Assembly: GCA_027577595.1 (NCBI GenBank)
Contig: JANBRJ010000005.1
Span: forward strand, 248,001-312,000
Reading direction: 5' to 3'
DNA from: Coemansia sp. RSA 487
Lineage: Eukaryota > Kickxellomycota > Kickxellomycetes > Kickxellales > Kickxellaceae
Length of the DNA: 64,000 bases
The notes below the pieces were generated by a model, which was not told the DNA's origin, made no database searches, and saw only the letters and a program-made list of their open reading frames with translations. Of the stretch, positions 48,878-59,163 are shown in pieces. Position 1 is the first letter of the stretch, and the number at the start of each line of letters is the position of its first letter. Position numbers and translations under genes: made by a program.

Positions 48878-50386
48878 CTAATCACGAGAAGTAATCGGTG
48901 ACTCTACATACGATCCAAATCTCGTTCGAACAACCTCGACATGGGGAAGCAGACGTGAAAGCGCCGGTGCCAGCTCAGTTTGTGTGCATTCTGTTTCTGT
49001 GTATATAAAACGCAGTGTGGATAGCATGCTTCCAATGCTGGCCGTCTCCAAATGATCTGCAGGAGTTGACCCCTCAGGGATGTTGATTGCATGCAGCGGC
49101 CAGTCTGTGCGTGGAAGAGGCTGGTCCAAGCTGTGCATTTGCAGATAGTCAACAAGCCTCCGTGTCTCTGAAAATGTCAGCTCGGCATATTGTATTGCGT
49201 ACCTGTCGACCAGGCAAACAAATTCGGCAAGCACAAACGATGGGGCCACAACATATGCAGCTCCGCGGCAAAATATGTTGAATATGATCCGGTGCAGGCG
49301 GTACACCTGGTGCATACGCAAAACCGAGTATGCAATAGGATATGGAGCTGTAGGCACGCCGTATTCGTCGAGTTGTGCAAAGGGCTCTACGCCATAAGCT
49401 GATGGGGTTCGGGATATTGGGGTTTGCGAGCGTGGTGTGCTTGATGAGGAGTATGAATACACAGTTGTGTCTGGGAGCGATGGGGATCGGCGGAGCGAAC
49501 TGTTGTAATGGCTAATTACATTTTCGTGGAATAGACGGATTGCTGTCACGTCGTACTGATTGTTGGCTTCGACAATGTGACTATAGTATATGATCGCTGT
49601 GCGTTCCTGTGCTTCGCTGAGCGTGAGAGGCGGTCTTTCCGCCGGGTACTCGCCTGGTCTTGGTATGTAGAGATCTTCGAGTCCCCAGAGGCTGCCTCTA
49701 ACGCCGGCTACTTGCTGATCTCTGGATGTTTGGAACTCACGGTCATCGTCGTGTGCATCAAAGACGACAATATGTGGCCGCGCTTCAGAATCCAATATAC
49801 CGAGATCGGTTATCAACTGTGCTGCTGTTCCGAGAAGTTCTCGGGATACAAAGAAGCTGCGCGGGGATTGTTGCTGCGACAGAAACGCGTATAGTTCGTC
49901 TGTGCGCAACTGAGGCGACAGAACAACAACAGTCGCGCCAAGGAGCCATGCGGCCGTGGCAACAATTGGAACGTTAATGTTTGATTCCACAAGTATGGCC
50001 ACCGTATCGTCTGTTGATACATGGTTTCTTGTGGCCAAGCTGGTAGCCAGCGTAGCCGCACGCAGCCTGAATGATGCGTATGTAATCTCATTACCCGTGC
50101 AAGCGTCAGTAAGTAGAGGCGGTGGCTGAACCTGCGCGTTGCTGTTGGCGTTTCTTGGTATGTTGTATAATCGTTCATATGAATCATAAAGGTATTCGGG
50201 CAGACCATGCAGTTCGGTTTGCTCTTCTAGTCGTCGCTGATTCCTTCGGCGTGTGCTCTGGTTCCGACGACGCCTGCCATTTCCGATGCTGCTATAGCCA
50301 TTTAGCGGCGGCGTTGCGGTTCCGTTGCCGCTGCCGTTACCGTTGGTAGACATCTGATTTGCTCGAGTCGGATGCCCAGGTGCCAT
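48878..50386 (-). CDS. Truncated adenylate-forming (AMP-binding) pseudoenzyme
   Basis: 502 residues from the ATG at 50386. The central part follows the N-terminal half of the acyl-CoA/acid ligase superfamily: ITYASFRLRAATLATSLA, DDTVAILVESNINVPIVATA and WLLGATVVVLSPQLRTDELY. The phosphate-binding motif (normally YTSGTTGxPKG) is replaced by IIYYSHIVEANNQYDVTAI, although the following HENVISHYN aligns with the usual THxNL. Next come the YAIQYAELTFSETRRL block and a final RFGSYVESP at the place of the GYGxTE motif, where the protein stops. Motifs A7, A8 and A10, the hinge and the C-terminal lid domain are absent, and the next gene's stop codon is only 180 bases beyond. An 85-residue disordered N-terminus is rich in Asn, Gly and Arg. 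Enzyme activity is very unlikely; role unknown. The intact frame argues against a pseudogene. Confidence 0.75.
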   Translation of the reverse strand: MAPGHPTRANQMSTNGNGSGNGTATPPLNGYSSIGNGRRRRNQSTRRRNQRRLEEQTELHGLPEYLYDSYERLYNIPRNANSNAQVQPPPLLTDACTGNEITYASFRLRAATLATSLATRNHVSTDDTVAILVESNINVPIVATAAWLLGATVVVLSPQLRTDELYAFLSQQQSPRSFFVSRELLGTAAQLITDLGILDSEARPHIVVFDAHDDDREFQTSRDQQVAGVRGSLWGLEDLYIPRPGEYPAERPPLTLSEAQERTAIIYYSHIVEANNQYDVTAIRLFHENVISHYNSSLRRSPSLPDTTVYSYSSSSTPRSQTPISRTPSAYGVEPFAQLDEYGVPTAPYPIAYSVLRMHQVYRLHRIIFNIFCRGAAYVVAPSFVLAEFVCLVDRYAIQYAELTFSETRRLVDYLQMHSLDQPLPRTDWPLHAINIPEGSTPADHLETASIGSMLSTLRFIYTETECTQTELAPALSRLLPHVEVVRTRFGSYVESPITSRD

Positions 50387-53300
50387 GAGAACAACAGAGT
50401 TGAAATGTAGACGAGTTGTGTAGATACAAGGAAGACGTAGGATATATCCCCTATTTCCCCTTAAAACTTGTCGACTGGAAAGACGTGAGACTAGTTTAAG
50501 GAGGTGTTTGTGGAAGGAGATACCTATGTAAGTGACAAAACAGAAGGCTGATAGTGAAAATGACATCAAATTTTGTTGAGTAAGCAAACATGAGAGGCGT
50601 TATAATCTGGCATAAGCAGCTGCTACGTATAGATAACTGCAAGAGTAACATAGATTTTATATCGGAGAAGATTGCGTTTAAGGAAAAGAGTAGACCCAAA
50701 TTGGAAGGAAGGGTGCATATTCTGTTACAAGTAACCGATTTTGAACGGGAGAATAGGGAAATTTGGCTTGCAACAACCCATTGCATCGTTTCACTGGATG
50801 ATAACATTTGGTTACAGCTGCATGGAAACTGATAATACTCGACATCAAGTATATCAGTTTCCACAATATGCTAGCATCACCCGGGAGAACGATGAACGCA
50901 GGGCTTTCCATATAGCCAGCTGTGGGTAGAGCACCTCTTGCGCAAGTACCTTGTGTAGCAGCTATGGACAGGGAGGAACAGCTTCGGCATGGTATGCTAG
51001 TCGTAGAAGCGATATGTATACGTTGGGAGATATCAATATGAATTCTGCTTTCTTTGCTCCTCGCCTCTTCCCCTTATTTGTTGTAAACGTATAGCGGCGC
51101 TTATTCCCTCCTTTCTCTTCGTTTGCCAAAGCGTGCCCAAGAATATTGTGTTTTTGTTCTTTGCAAACTGCTGTGAGGAAAAATAGAATTAGAAACCGCC
51201 AGTAAAGTATGCAAAAATAAAGAATAATAAATACACCCTGTTTTGTAGGATATTGTATATACACTCGGACCGCTCTGTCAACTTGGAGTGTGTGTATTTG
51301 CGATTCTAGAAAAGAGTGGTGTTTTATTACTGGCAATACTGGGCGGGCGTGCTGTTTAGCAGAAGAAGAATACACAAGCGAGTAAAACAAAACAAAAGAA
51401 GAGAAGAGGATAATGAAAATACAACGGAAAGCCACGGGTCCAGCGAGAGGACACGCAATGCTTTTTCTGCAAAAAAAGAAGAGAAGGTAGAGAGAAAAAG
51501 AGTAGCATGCGGGTTGGAACGACAGCTTGGTAATGAGGCGAAGCAGTTGGCCAAACTCAAGAAGAGGAAATCCCCAGATCACTCAAGGGGAGCGAGAAAT
51601 TTTACACCATGCATGTGGAAATTCCAAACAAAGGAAGACCGCACCTCAAGCCAGGGTACAGTGCAAAGCGTCAGTGGGCCAAACGCCGTAGCTTGCTCTT
51701 CTTACGCGCCTTCCCCCCAAACAACAACAGAATGTACATCTTTCTGCATGTGTGCAGCCAGGCTGGGTCGCAATGCGCACCGATTGGTGTGGCAGAAACA
51801 CTCTCTGAACGATGTTTGCTTCTACCTGCTGTTTGTGTTGCCTTTGCCGCGGCTTGGCAAATGTCAGCAGGATGCTACTTTGTTAAGCTTGCATCAGTGC
51901 AGGCAAGTGGGGCAATCGGTAAACGTATGGTATAATAAAAGTGACTAAGAAAAAACAGTGACAAAAGATGCTTTGGCTATGCTGTTTTCTTAGCGCCGGT
52001 AAAAAAAAATTGAAAGTGCCAATAGGAAAAAACGTGTAAACCAATGGCTGGGTAGCCTCATTTATTGGTGGTTCCGCGCATAACCCAGCAGCTCGGTATC
52101 GATTAATGGAAAGGGGACAAGCGCTTACTGCTTTAGCGAGTAGCGTAACAGCTAATGAGTTTGTACAGACGCGATGTCAGAAGGAGCAGGAACAATAAGA
52201 AACCAGACAGTGTCCATGCCAAAGGAGAACGTCAGTGCACGTTTTAAAGTAGCAGAGGTAGACAAAGGATAGCTGCATTCACCATGTCAGCGTGCTCATT
52301 ATATGCAGTACTGGAGAGAATTGAATAATAGCCAAAAAATACCTTCTACTTAAATAAAGTGCTTGGAAGCACAGAGCTGACAAAAATGATTGGATTTTGG
52401 AGGAAAATGCGTTCAAATATCTTTCGATAAAACAGAGGAGAAAATTGTTGGTAAAAGGCAGGATGAGCCGAGGCGGAAAAGAAAAGACGTCTTACACATG
52501 AAGTTTTATATCTCGGACACAGGCAAAATGTTCGGCCCAGAGATTTTCTTACGCTTGAGCATTTTACAGGCAGCTTTTCTGCCGCATCACCATTACCACC
52601 ACGAATATATGCTGCTGTGCTTGAGGATTCGCTTAATTGGTACACCGCTGGATGGCAGATATTGTCGCTGTTTTTGTGTTTGATAAAGGGCAGCAGGTAG
52701 AGGATAAATGCATGTCCTGTTTTCTAACTCGATGATGGTCGAATCGGCCACCATCTTTTTTGTCACTCATCTCTCCAATCGTCGTGGTTGTCTCGAGACA
52801 AGAGAGTTTATGGTTGTCCGCCTCACCCAACACAAATGGCAATAATATGCCGCAATTCTGGCAGAAGTGTTTCCTGCCTTTTCTGTACAATAGCTATAGT
52901 TCCGGCCGTCAAATTGAAGCTGCAGGCTGCTTCTCTTCCAATTGTGGCAAAAGTGAGCACAAGAGAGATTGTCAGCCACCTCAATAAAGAAAATACGTGA
53001 CCATTATTTATTCCTCCTCTTTAGCATAAGTCCGATTTATTGCACATTCCCTAGCCATCATTCAGCGTGCATGAATCTCAATGTAACAATCACAAGAGAA
53101 GACAAATATGTGCCTTGAGCGAATCTTTCAAACAAATGGTTTTGAGGGCAGTATCTATGAGAATCCTTGGTAGATCTTCCCAAATGTAGAATGTCCTTAC
53201 CGTGCTGCTGGATACCGATATATGCAATTGGCGTTTGGGTTTCCCAAAATTTTGCCTTCCAATCGCAACGACTCTGAATCGGCAGTTATTGTGCTATGCC

Positions 53301-54069
53301 CTCGATCAGCACACCATTTTCCTTATTTATTGACATGGTATCATTCGGCCCAATTTGATTGTCATTGCTGGCAAGTTTTGCAATTGGCCATCAACGACAG
53401 CTTGTTTGCGGTCAATGCTCTAACATAAAGCTTTGGGGACTTGCTCAAAAAGTAACATGAGTATTTGTTATCCAAATATTTATCAAAAACAAACTGTAGC
53501 ATTGCGACCCTAAACATCACTTGACAAAAAATGCATTGTCCGGCAAAGGACTACAATACCCGACGTATTGACCAATAGAACAACAAATCCATACTCGGGT
53601 TTCCGATGTGCAAAGGTGTGCTCCATCTGAATCCTCTAAATATTGGTTGAAGACTTTGAAAAAACAAATAATATATACTTGCAATTACTGTGCTTCCTCA
53701 TATCTCTTGTTTTTCTGTTTCCCAAAATCTGAAAATACACAGTAGCTATTGTTTGTTGTCCAAAGGTCACCCGATCATTATAGCAGGTTGCACAGGACAA
53801 ACGAAATGATGCTTTCTGTTTCACTATAAAAAAGCAGTCATCAATATTTCAATCTGATCAGTGTTGATCCGAGTTTAATAGCTAATCACAGCATTGGTGG
53901 ATTACAACGAAACTTTTTTTATAAACTGCAGATCCAAAATATTTTTTTCGCCCTTACTTCGCCTATATTTTCTTCTTTCATTGACCTGTTTTCTTTGAAT
54001 TGACTTTATCTTGCTTCGTACTTTTGTATAAAACACAACGCAACGAACCGGGGATAAGCAATTTACGCA
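50387..54069. other. 3.7-kb gene desert
   Basis: No recognisable gene. The largest frames, 51316-51948 on plus and 50962-51582 on minus, overlap one another and lack domain or composition support. A 14-bp perfect palindrome containing CTCGAG lies at 52788-52801. The last 150 bases are the RRP7 promoter. Confidence 0.5.
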
Positions 54070-55077
54070 ATGGTAGATAAAAAATCGAAAAAGAGCAAGA
54101 GCAGCAGCGGGCTCGAGGAGATTTCTGGTTACAAGATACTTCCGGTGCGGTTTGGTTCCACCACAGAGGAAGAGAACGACGGGAGTGGAAGCGTGCACTA
54201 TCTGTATTTCAAGCAGCACAATGGCGGTAAGAGCGGAGATGTTCTGACGCCTACAACCCGCACCCTTTACATGTACAATCTGCCTGCGGACACGACAGAG
54301 CGCGATATCCGACGGCTATTCCAGGGCGTTGCAAGGATTGCTAGAGTTATGTTTCACGGAGTTGTGGGCCAGGATGCTATAAAATCCAACGCGATGAGTG
54401 GAAAAATGATGAGTGAGCTGGCGTCGGCAATGGCTGGTGTGACAGATGGGCAGACCAAGAATCAAAAGAAGAATAAGAAACAGCGAAAAGATGGAGACAG
54501 TGAAGAAGAGATCAAGCCTGTCCCCAGGACACAGCTGCTACGCTCAGGTGCGAGCGCACATATCGTGTTGCTAGAGGACGAGGAGATGGCCAAGGTCATG
54601 TCAATGAAGGCCGAGACTGTGCGGGAATGGCTGGCGCGCGACGCGGAAGGTATACAGAACCCGTTGGAGTACCGTGGGCTATCGCGGTACATATACGAGC
54701 ACCGTGCAGCACAGCCTCCAATTGCCCTTCTCAAGACTGAAGTCGATTCGTATATGGCAAAGTTCGAAGAAGCGCAGTACGAGCGCGACCGCATGCTGAC
54801 GCAGCAGCAGAACGTGCCTGATGCTGACGGATTTGTCACGGTTATGCGTCGCGGACGCAATACCAGAAACAACGACGGATCGGTGTTTGTCACTGCAGCA
54901 TCTGTAGAGGAGGCGCGCGAGGCCGGCCGCAAGAAGGTTACTACATTTGGAAACATGTACCGCTTCCAGATGCGTGAGCGCAAGAACGACCAGCTTCTGG
55001 AGTTGCGCAAAAAGTTCGAGGAGGACAAGGAAAAGATCACACGCATGCGCCAGTCACGTCTGTTCCGTCCCTACTAG
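54070..55077 (+). CDS. RRP7: Ribosomal RNA-processing protein Rrp7
   Basis: 335 residues. Rrp7 is a nucleolar factor of the small-subunit processome needed for 18S rRNA maturation. Seen: an N-terminal GYKILPVRFG segment, an RRM-like domain starting at about residue 80 (TRTLYMYNLPADTTERDIRRLF), a Lys-rich insertion near 130-150, and the diagnostic C-terminal domain from about 250: DADGFVTVMRRGR, then FYRFQ-like YRFQMRERKNDQLLELRKKFEEDK, ending RLFRPY. Both the RRM-like part and the conserved tail match the family and length is typical (about 280-300 plus the insertion). RAD9 follows on the same strand only 174 bases downstream, so its promoter must be short. Confidence 0.94.
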   Translation: MVDKKSKKSKSSSGLEEISGYKILPVRFGSTTEEENDGSGSVHYLYFKQHNGGKSGDVLTPTTRTLYMYNLPADTTERDIRRLFQGVARIARVMFHGVVGQDAIKSNAMSGKMMSELASAMAGVTDGQTKNQKKNKKQRKDGDSEEEIKPVPRTQLLRSGASAHIVLLEDEEMAKVMSMKAETVREWLARDAEGIQNPLEYRGLSRYIYEHRAAQPPIALLKTEVDSYMAKFEEAQYERDRMLTQQQNVPDADGFVTVMRRGRNTRNNDGSVFVTAASVEEAREAGRKKVTTFGNMYRFQMRERKNDQLLELRKKFEEDKEKITRMRQSRLFRPY

Positions 55078-55251
55078 ACTTTTTTTTGCGCAGCAAAGGC
55101 AAAAATTCCCTGGGCTTGGAGGGTCCTTAAAACTGTGCCTGTTTGTCATTTCATTTCATTACTAATTTGTCAGTTTTACTTTAGCTTTCGCTTTTCTTCT
55201 CTACTAATTTGTTCATTTACTTGAAATTCCTTGTATTCCTTGAAAACGTAA

Positions 55252-57186
55252 ATGGAGGCAGAAATCCCAGCGCCCTCGCTCCGGGCGTTCTACAAAACAT
55301 TACAATGCTTATCGCGCATTGGTGCCGAAATTTCATTCGAAGCACGGCCGCACGAGTTAAAGCTGATCGGCTACAATGCTGCACGCTCAGCATATGCACT
55401 GTTCACGTTCCCAGGGCAGTTCTTCGATGCTTACGAGGTTGATCCGCCACCAAGCAACCACCCAGATCCAGCCTTTCGCTGCCGCGTGCTGGCGAAGCTG
55501 CTGGTTGGGATATTCAAGTCCCGCGGCCCGTCTCCCGGACACTCGGTGGAACGGTGCATTCTTCGGATCGAACAGACGGCCGACCCAGTGCATGCTGGCA
55601 ATTCCAGACGACAACGGCGGACACCATCTGCCAGTGGCAACGGCAGTGGGAGTGCAAGAGCTGCTTCAGGTGCTGCAGATTTCGGGTCGGGCGAATGCAG
55701 GCTTGTGGTGCGCATGGAGTACAAGCAAGGGATATGCCGAACGCACAGGCTGTTCTACGAGGTGTGCGAGACGTTGCATTCGAGCTACAACAAAGACGAG
55801 TGCAAGAACAGATGGCGCGTCAGCTCCAAGGTTGCCGCTGGCTGGATCAGCCATTTCTCGCGCGGGCTTGAGGAGCTGTCGATGTGGATGTCGACCACAC
55901 AAGTCCATGTACGCAGCTGGGCCGAAGGCAACTACACAGGCACGAGTCGAACGCAGGTTGACGCAGCCATCGCAGAAACAACACGCGCCCTGCGGACAGA
56001 GCTCACAGTCGACAATTCCGAATTTGATGTGTACAGCTTGGCTGCTGCGAGCCACCACATTGAGCTTACGTTTGGGTTCCGTGAATTCAAAGCCATTTTG
56101 CAGTACGCAGAAGCAATGGCTTTGCCGATATCCGCCTACTTCAACAAGGGCGGCGACCCACTGCTAATAAACGTTGGCGCCTTACGACACGCCGATGAGA
56201 GCATGCTTGGTGCTCCTGGCACCGTTTCCACTTCCGAGGACCTGCATGCCGAGTTTGTGCTTGCCACAATCTCCGACTACGCAACACCACCATACAGCAT
56301 CACTGATGCACAGGCGCCTGCCGAAAACAAGGAAAGCATTGCTATCGAACGCACTCCCAGTCACCCTACGCCATATAGAGAATCCGTTCATATCAGGTCG
56401 TTCACTCCGGAAAATCAGCCTGCAACGGGTAGGAGGAGCCACCGTGCTACTATCGATATCCAGAGTACAACAACGCCTCAACAGGCCCTTATTTGTGAGC
56501 GTGTGGACGAGATCAGTTTGCACTCGGAGGACCACAACCATGGAGGCACACAGGAGCTGCATCGCCCTGGTGATGAAAATAACTCTATTTACGACATCCT
56601 CGATCCAAAAATAGTGCCTTCTCCATCGCCATATCAGTCCTCGCGTGCTAGCAATAATGACCGCGAGCATGAGTGGAGCTCGATGCGCTCGAATTCGCAC
56701 TTGGCAAGGGGTGCTCCGGCGGCTGGAATCGGCCGCAGAGCAGCCACTGCAAGTGCGGATATAAGAGCGATGACTCCCATGGCACACCACAGCGCACAAC
56801 CTGGTGGTACCAGAACAAGCCAGCTGGCCGCATACCAGACGCCAGTAACCCATGTGGATCGGAACGCCAGTATCCGGTCGTATCGCCTTTTGGATATGCC
56901 GAGACCGCCAGCGCCTCCCGGTGTCACTGATTCTCGGGACAGAAAATGGGATGACGGGTCTGACAACGATTCTGACGACGTCTTTGTGGCCGATGATGCG
57001 CCTCCAGGGAGGGTCCAAACCAAGCTTCCTTTCCAGCAGGCAGTAGACAGAGGAGAGTCGTCAATGGTGCCAACAGTGCAAGCGGAAGACGATGGTGGAC
57101 AGCAGGACTCCAATACCGACATGTCGAGCGACGAGGAAGTTGAGGCGACGCCGCCGCCGTCAAAGAGACTGCGCTCGCTGTTCTGA
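55252..57186 (+). CDS. RAD9: Rad9, subunit of the 9-1-1 DNA damage checkpoint clamp
   Basis: 644 residues. The N-terminal 310 residues have the PCNA-like clamp fold of Rad9 (Rad9A of animals, Rad9 of fission yeast): LRAFYKTLQCLSRIGAEISF, SAYALFTFPGQFFDAY, CILRIEQTAD and HIELTFGFREFKAILQYAEAM. Rad9-Rad1-Hus1 is loaded at damaged DNA and activates ATR. Residues 330-644 form the long phosphorylatable Ser/Thr/Pro-rich tail that recruits TopBP1-like proteins, ending in an acidic patch and KRLRSLF, a C-terminus seen in related Rad9 proteins. The KLPFQQA segment near 585 resembles short PCNA- or clamp-interaction motifs, which I have not tested. The ATG matches the family start. It lies close behind RRP7 and is convergent with the next gene. 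Confidence 0.9.
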   Translation: MEAEIPAPSLRAFYKTLQCLSRIGAEISFEARPHELKLIGYNAARSAYALFTFPGQFFDAYEVDPPPSNHPDPAFRCRVLAKLLVGIFKSRGPSPGHSVERCILRIEQTADPVHAGNSRRQRRTPSASGNGSGSARAASGAADFGSGECRLVVRMEYKQGICRTHRLFYEVCETLHSSYNKDECKNRWRVSSKVAAGWISHFSRGLEELSMWMSTTQVHVRSWAEGNYTGTSRTQVDAAIAETTRALRTELTVDNSEFDVYSLAAASHHIELTFGFREFKAILQYAEAMALPISAYFNKGGDPLLINVGALRHADESMLGAPGTVSTSEDLHAEFVLATISDYATPPYSITDAQAPAENKESIAIERTPSHPTPYRESVHIRSFTPENQPATGRRSHRATIDIQSTTTPQQALICERVDEISLHSEDHNHGGTQELHRPGDENNSIYDILDPKIVPSPSPYQSSRASNNDREHEWSSMRSNSHLARGAPAAGIGRRAATASADIRAMTPMAHHSAQPGGTRTSQLAAYQTPVTHVDRNASIRSYRLLDMPRPPAPPGVTDSRDRKWDDGSDNDSDDVFVADDAPPGRVQTKLPFQQAVDRGESSMVPTVQAEDDGGQQDSNTDMSSDEEVEATPPPSKRLRSLF

Positions 57187-57316
57187 TACGTGCTTTTTTG
57201 TTTCTCGCCTTTTGTGACAATGTATCATGAGTATATTAGGAAAACATATGTAGAGCAAATATTTGTATGTGTTGTGAACAGAGCGGAAAGCGGTGTTTAT
57301 ATTTAGCCTGATGGGG

Positions 57317-58393
57317 TTAGAGACCCCGGATCCGTTTCATGGAAGGCTCGCTGCTGGTCTTGGATGCTGGTGATGAGTGAGCTGTTTGCACATGGCCATG
57401 GGTCGATGGAGTGGGCATGTGCGGTTCTGCGACGGTTGCTATAGTATCGGCTGCTGTGGCCCTTATTTTGGAGTGCACCGAAGAATTGTTGCTCGAATCA
57501 TGCTTGTCTGTGGAGACACGCACGACAGACTTTGCCTTGGGAAGCACATTTGGCTCATTGTGTGCTCTGGGAGACGGTGCACTGGGTGTGGGCTTTGAGG
57601 GAGAGATGTTCCGAGTGATGGTCTGTCGTGCCTTTGCGCCCGGTTGTGATTTGGTAGCAGGGGTTTCTGACGCAGATGCATGTGCTGGTGTAGCTCCAGT
57701 GCTGCTGGCAAATGCGTTGACATTTATTATCTTGTTTCTCAGCATAGCCAGGTCTAGGCTAGTGTTTGGATCGGCCATCAACGAGTGTTCCCAAAGCAGC
57801 TCCGACGTGTGAACTGCGTCGCTGCCTGCTGATGCAGAGACTCTGTTTACTCCACCAACATGGTTGCTGTTGGTGTCTCCTGCATCGCTTGTGCTGGCAC
57901 TCGAGCTGGACGACTCGCTCTTCTCATTATCTTCCGAATCCGAGTCATCGTCACTGTCGTTTTTGGGTACGCGGTTGTGCCCCGAGGCACGCATCATCGG
58001 CCCGCCCATGCCTTCGTTCATGTACATTGCATTGTTTGCAAAATATCTGTTCTGGCGTGCGTTCTTGTAAGGGTTCTTGGGAAGCGGCCACTCGTCGACT
58101 CCTGCATGTGCGTGGTATCTCTGGCCACGCATGTTGCCGTTGTAGTACCGACCGCTGCCGCCGCCGCTGCCGCCGCCGCCACCACTTCCACCTGGCATGT
58201 ACATTGGTGCGCAGCCGTACGGGCCGTACATTCCATATGGGCCAGCCATCGGTCCGTTGCCCATCATTGGCCCTGCTGCGTTGCCGCCGCCCATCGGATA
58301 TCCGTAGCCGCCGTTCATTGCGTATTGGGGATTCGGCAGCCCTGCTGTGGCTGTTGCGTATGCACTGAGGGCAAAAAGGACCGTCCTTTGCAT
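57317..58393 (-). CDS. Unrecognised secreted low-complexity protein
   Basis: 358 residues. The first ATG gives MQRTVLFALSAYATATAG, a plausible signal peptide; upstream in frame there is only TTG. I do not recognise the protein. After the signal come a Gly/Met/Tyr-rich stretch (residues about 25-90, with repeated GPM, GGG and PYG units), a segment with WPLPKNPYKNARQNRYF and one acidic Ser-rich patch (residues 140-165), followed by a Ser/Thr/Ala-rich tail. There is no GPI-type hydrophobic end. The composition suggests a cell-wall or secreted matrix protein. A signal-peptide misprediction is possible because the rest could equally be an intracellular disordered protein. Confidence 0.65.
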   Translation of the reverse strand: MQRTVLFALSAYATATAGLPNPQYAMNGGYGYPMGGGNAAGPMMGNGPMAGPYGMYGPYGCAPMYMPGGSGGGGGSGGGSGRYYNGNMRGQRYHAHAGVDEWPLPKNPYKNARQNRYFANNAMYMNEGMGGPMMRASGHNRVPKNDSDDDSDSEDNEKSESSSSSASTSDAGDTNSNHVGGVNRVSASAGSDAVHTSELLWEHSLMADPNTSLDLAMLRNKIINVNAFASSTGATPAHASASETPATKSQPGAKARQTITRNISPSKPTPSAPSPRAHNEPNVLPKAKSVVRVSTDKHDSSNNSSVHSKIRATAADTIATVAEPHMPTPSTHGHVQTAHSSPASKTSSEPSMKRIRGL

Positions 58394-59163
58394 CGTGCTC
58401 AGTATCAAATATAGTTTATTGTGATGTTTTATCTTTGTTAACGAAGAGATTGTGTTTATATGTCGGAATATGTATATATCTTGGCGCGCGAAGCTAAATG
58501 GGAGATGGTCTATGAATATGCTGCTTTCGCGCTATGCGTAAGCGGCACCGGGAATCCTGCGCTCTAATATATAGCCCGCGTTCTTTAATGCCATTCATAC
58601 TGTTGTCTAACATTAGCTTTCAGTATGTACGTGTGTCTATAGCATCAGTCCGCTAGTGTTTCTACTAGCAGCGTCTTAGACATTTATCATCCTAGAACAT
58701 TCTGTTACTTTGGAGACCGAGGTGACTCAAGTCAGATTGATTTAAATATAGCTCTTAATGTTAAACTAATCGAGCTACTATTCCTGTTTTGTAACCGCAA
58801 CAGATACAAACGGAAGGAAACACAAAGTGGGGAAAAGTACCACATTTCCAAATTAAAAATAAAAATCGGCTCACGATCATATAGCGCTGTCGAATGTGCA
58901 CAAGACATGGTGGATATACAGCAGTTGCTGTTTAAAACAGTAAAATATGAAACTGTCACTTTGCACGGCTACGACCAAAAGAATAAAGACATAGTTAATA
59001 TCAAATAAACATGCAACAGAAAAGCGTGTGGGGTAAAGCCAGTATATGCTTGCAAATGTGTCGGCCGACACGGAACGTGTTGTCTCAAACAGAGTGTTGC
59101 ATTCATTTCGGTGCCTGTTGTACGTTATAGACAAAATATATGCACGTGCAAGCAGTGGCCACT
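58394..59163. other. Spacer between secreted-protein gene and ORC4
   Basis: About 770 bases containing the promoter of the secreted-protein gene and the 3' end of ORC4. AT-rich, with no other recognisable content. Confidence 0.5.

Noticed and set aside
51316-51948. 210-codon frame on plus, overlapped by a 206-codon frame on minus (50962-51582)
   Set aside because: The two overlap on opposite strands, show no domain or signal, and have mixed composition. Likely chance frames in the gene desert.
52788-52801. Perfect 14-bp palindrome TTGTCTCGAGACAA
   Set aside because: An isolated short palindrome of this length can occur by chance in 64 kb and nothing around it suggests an operator or recombination site.
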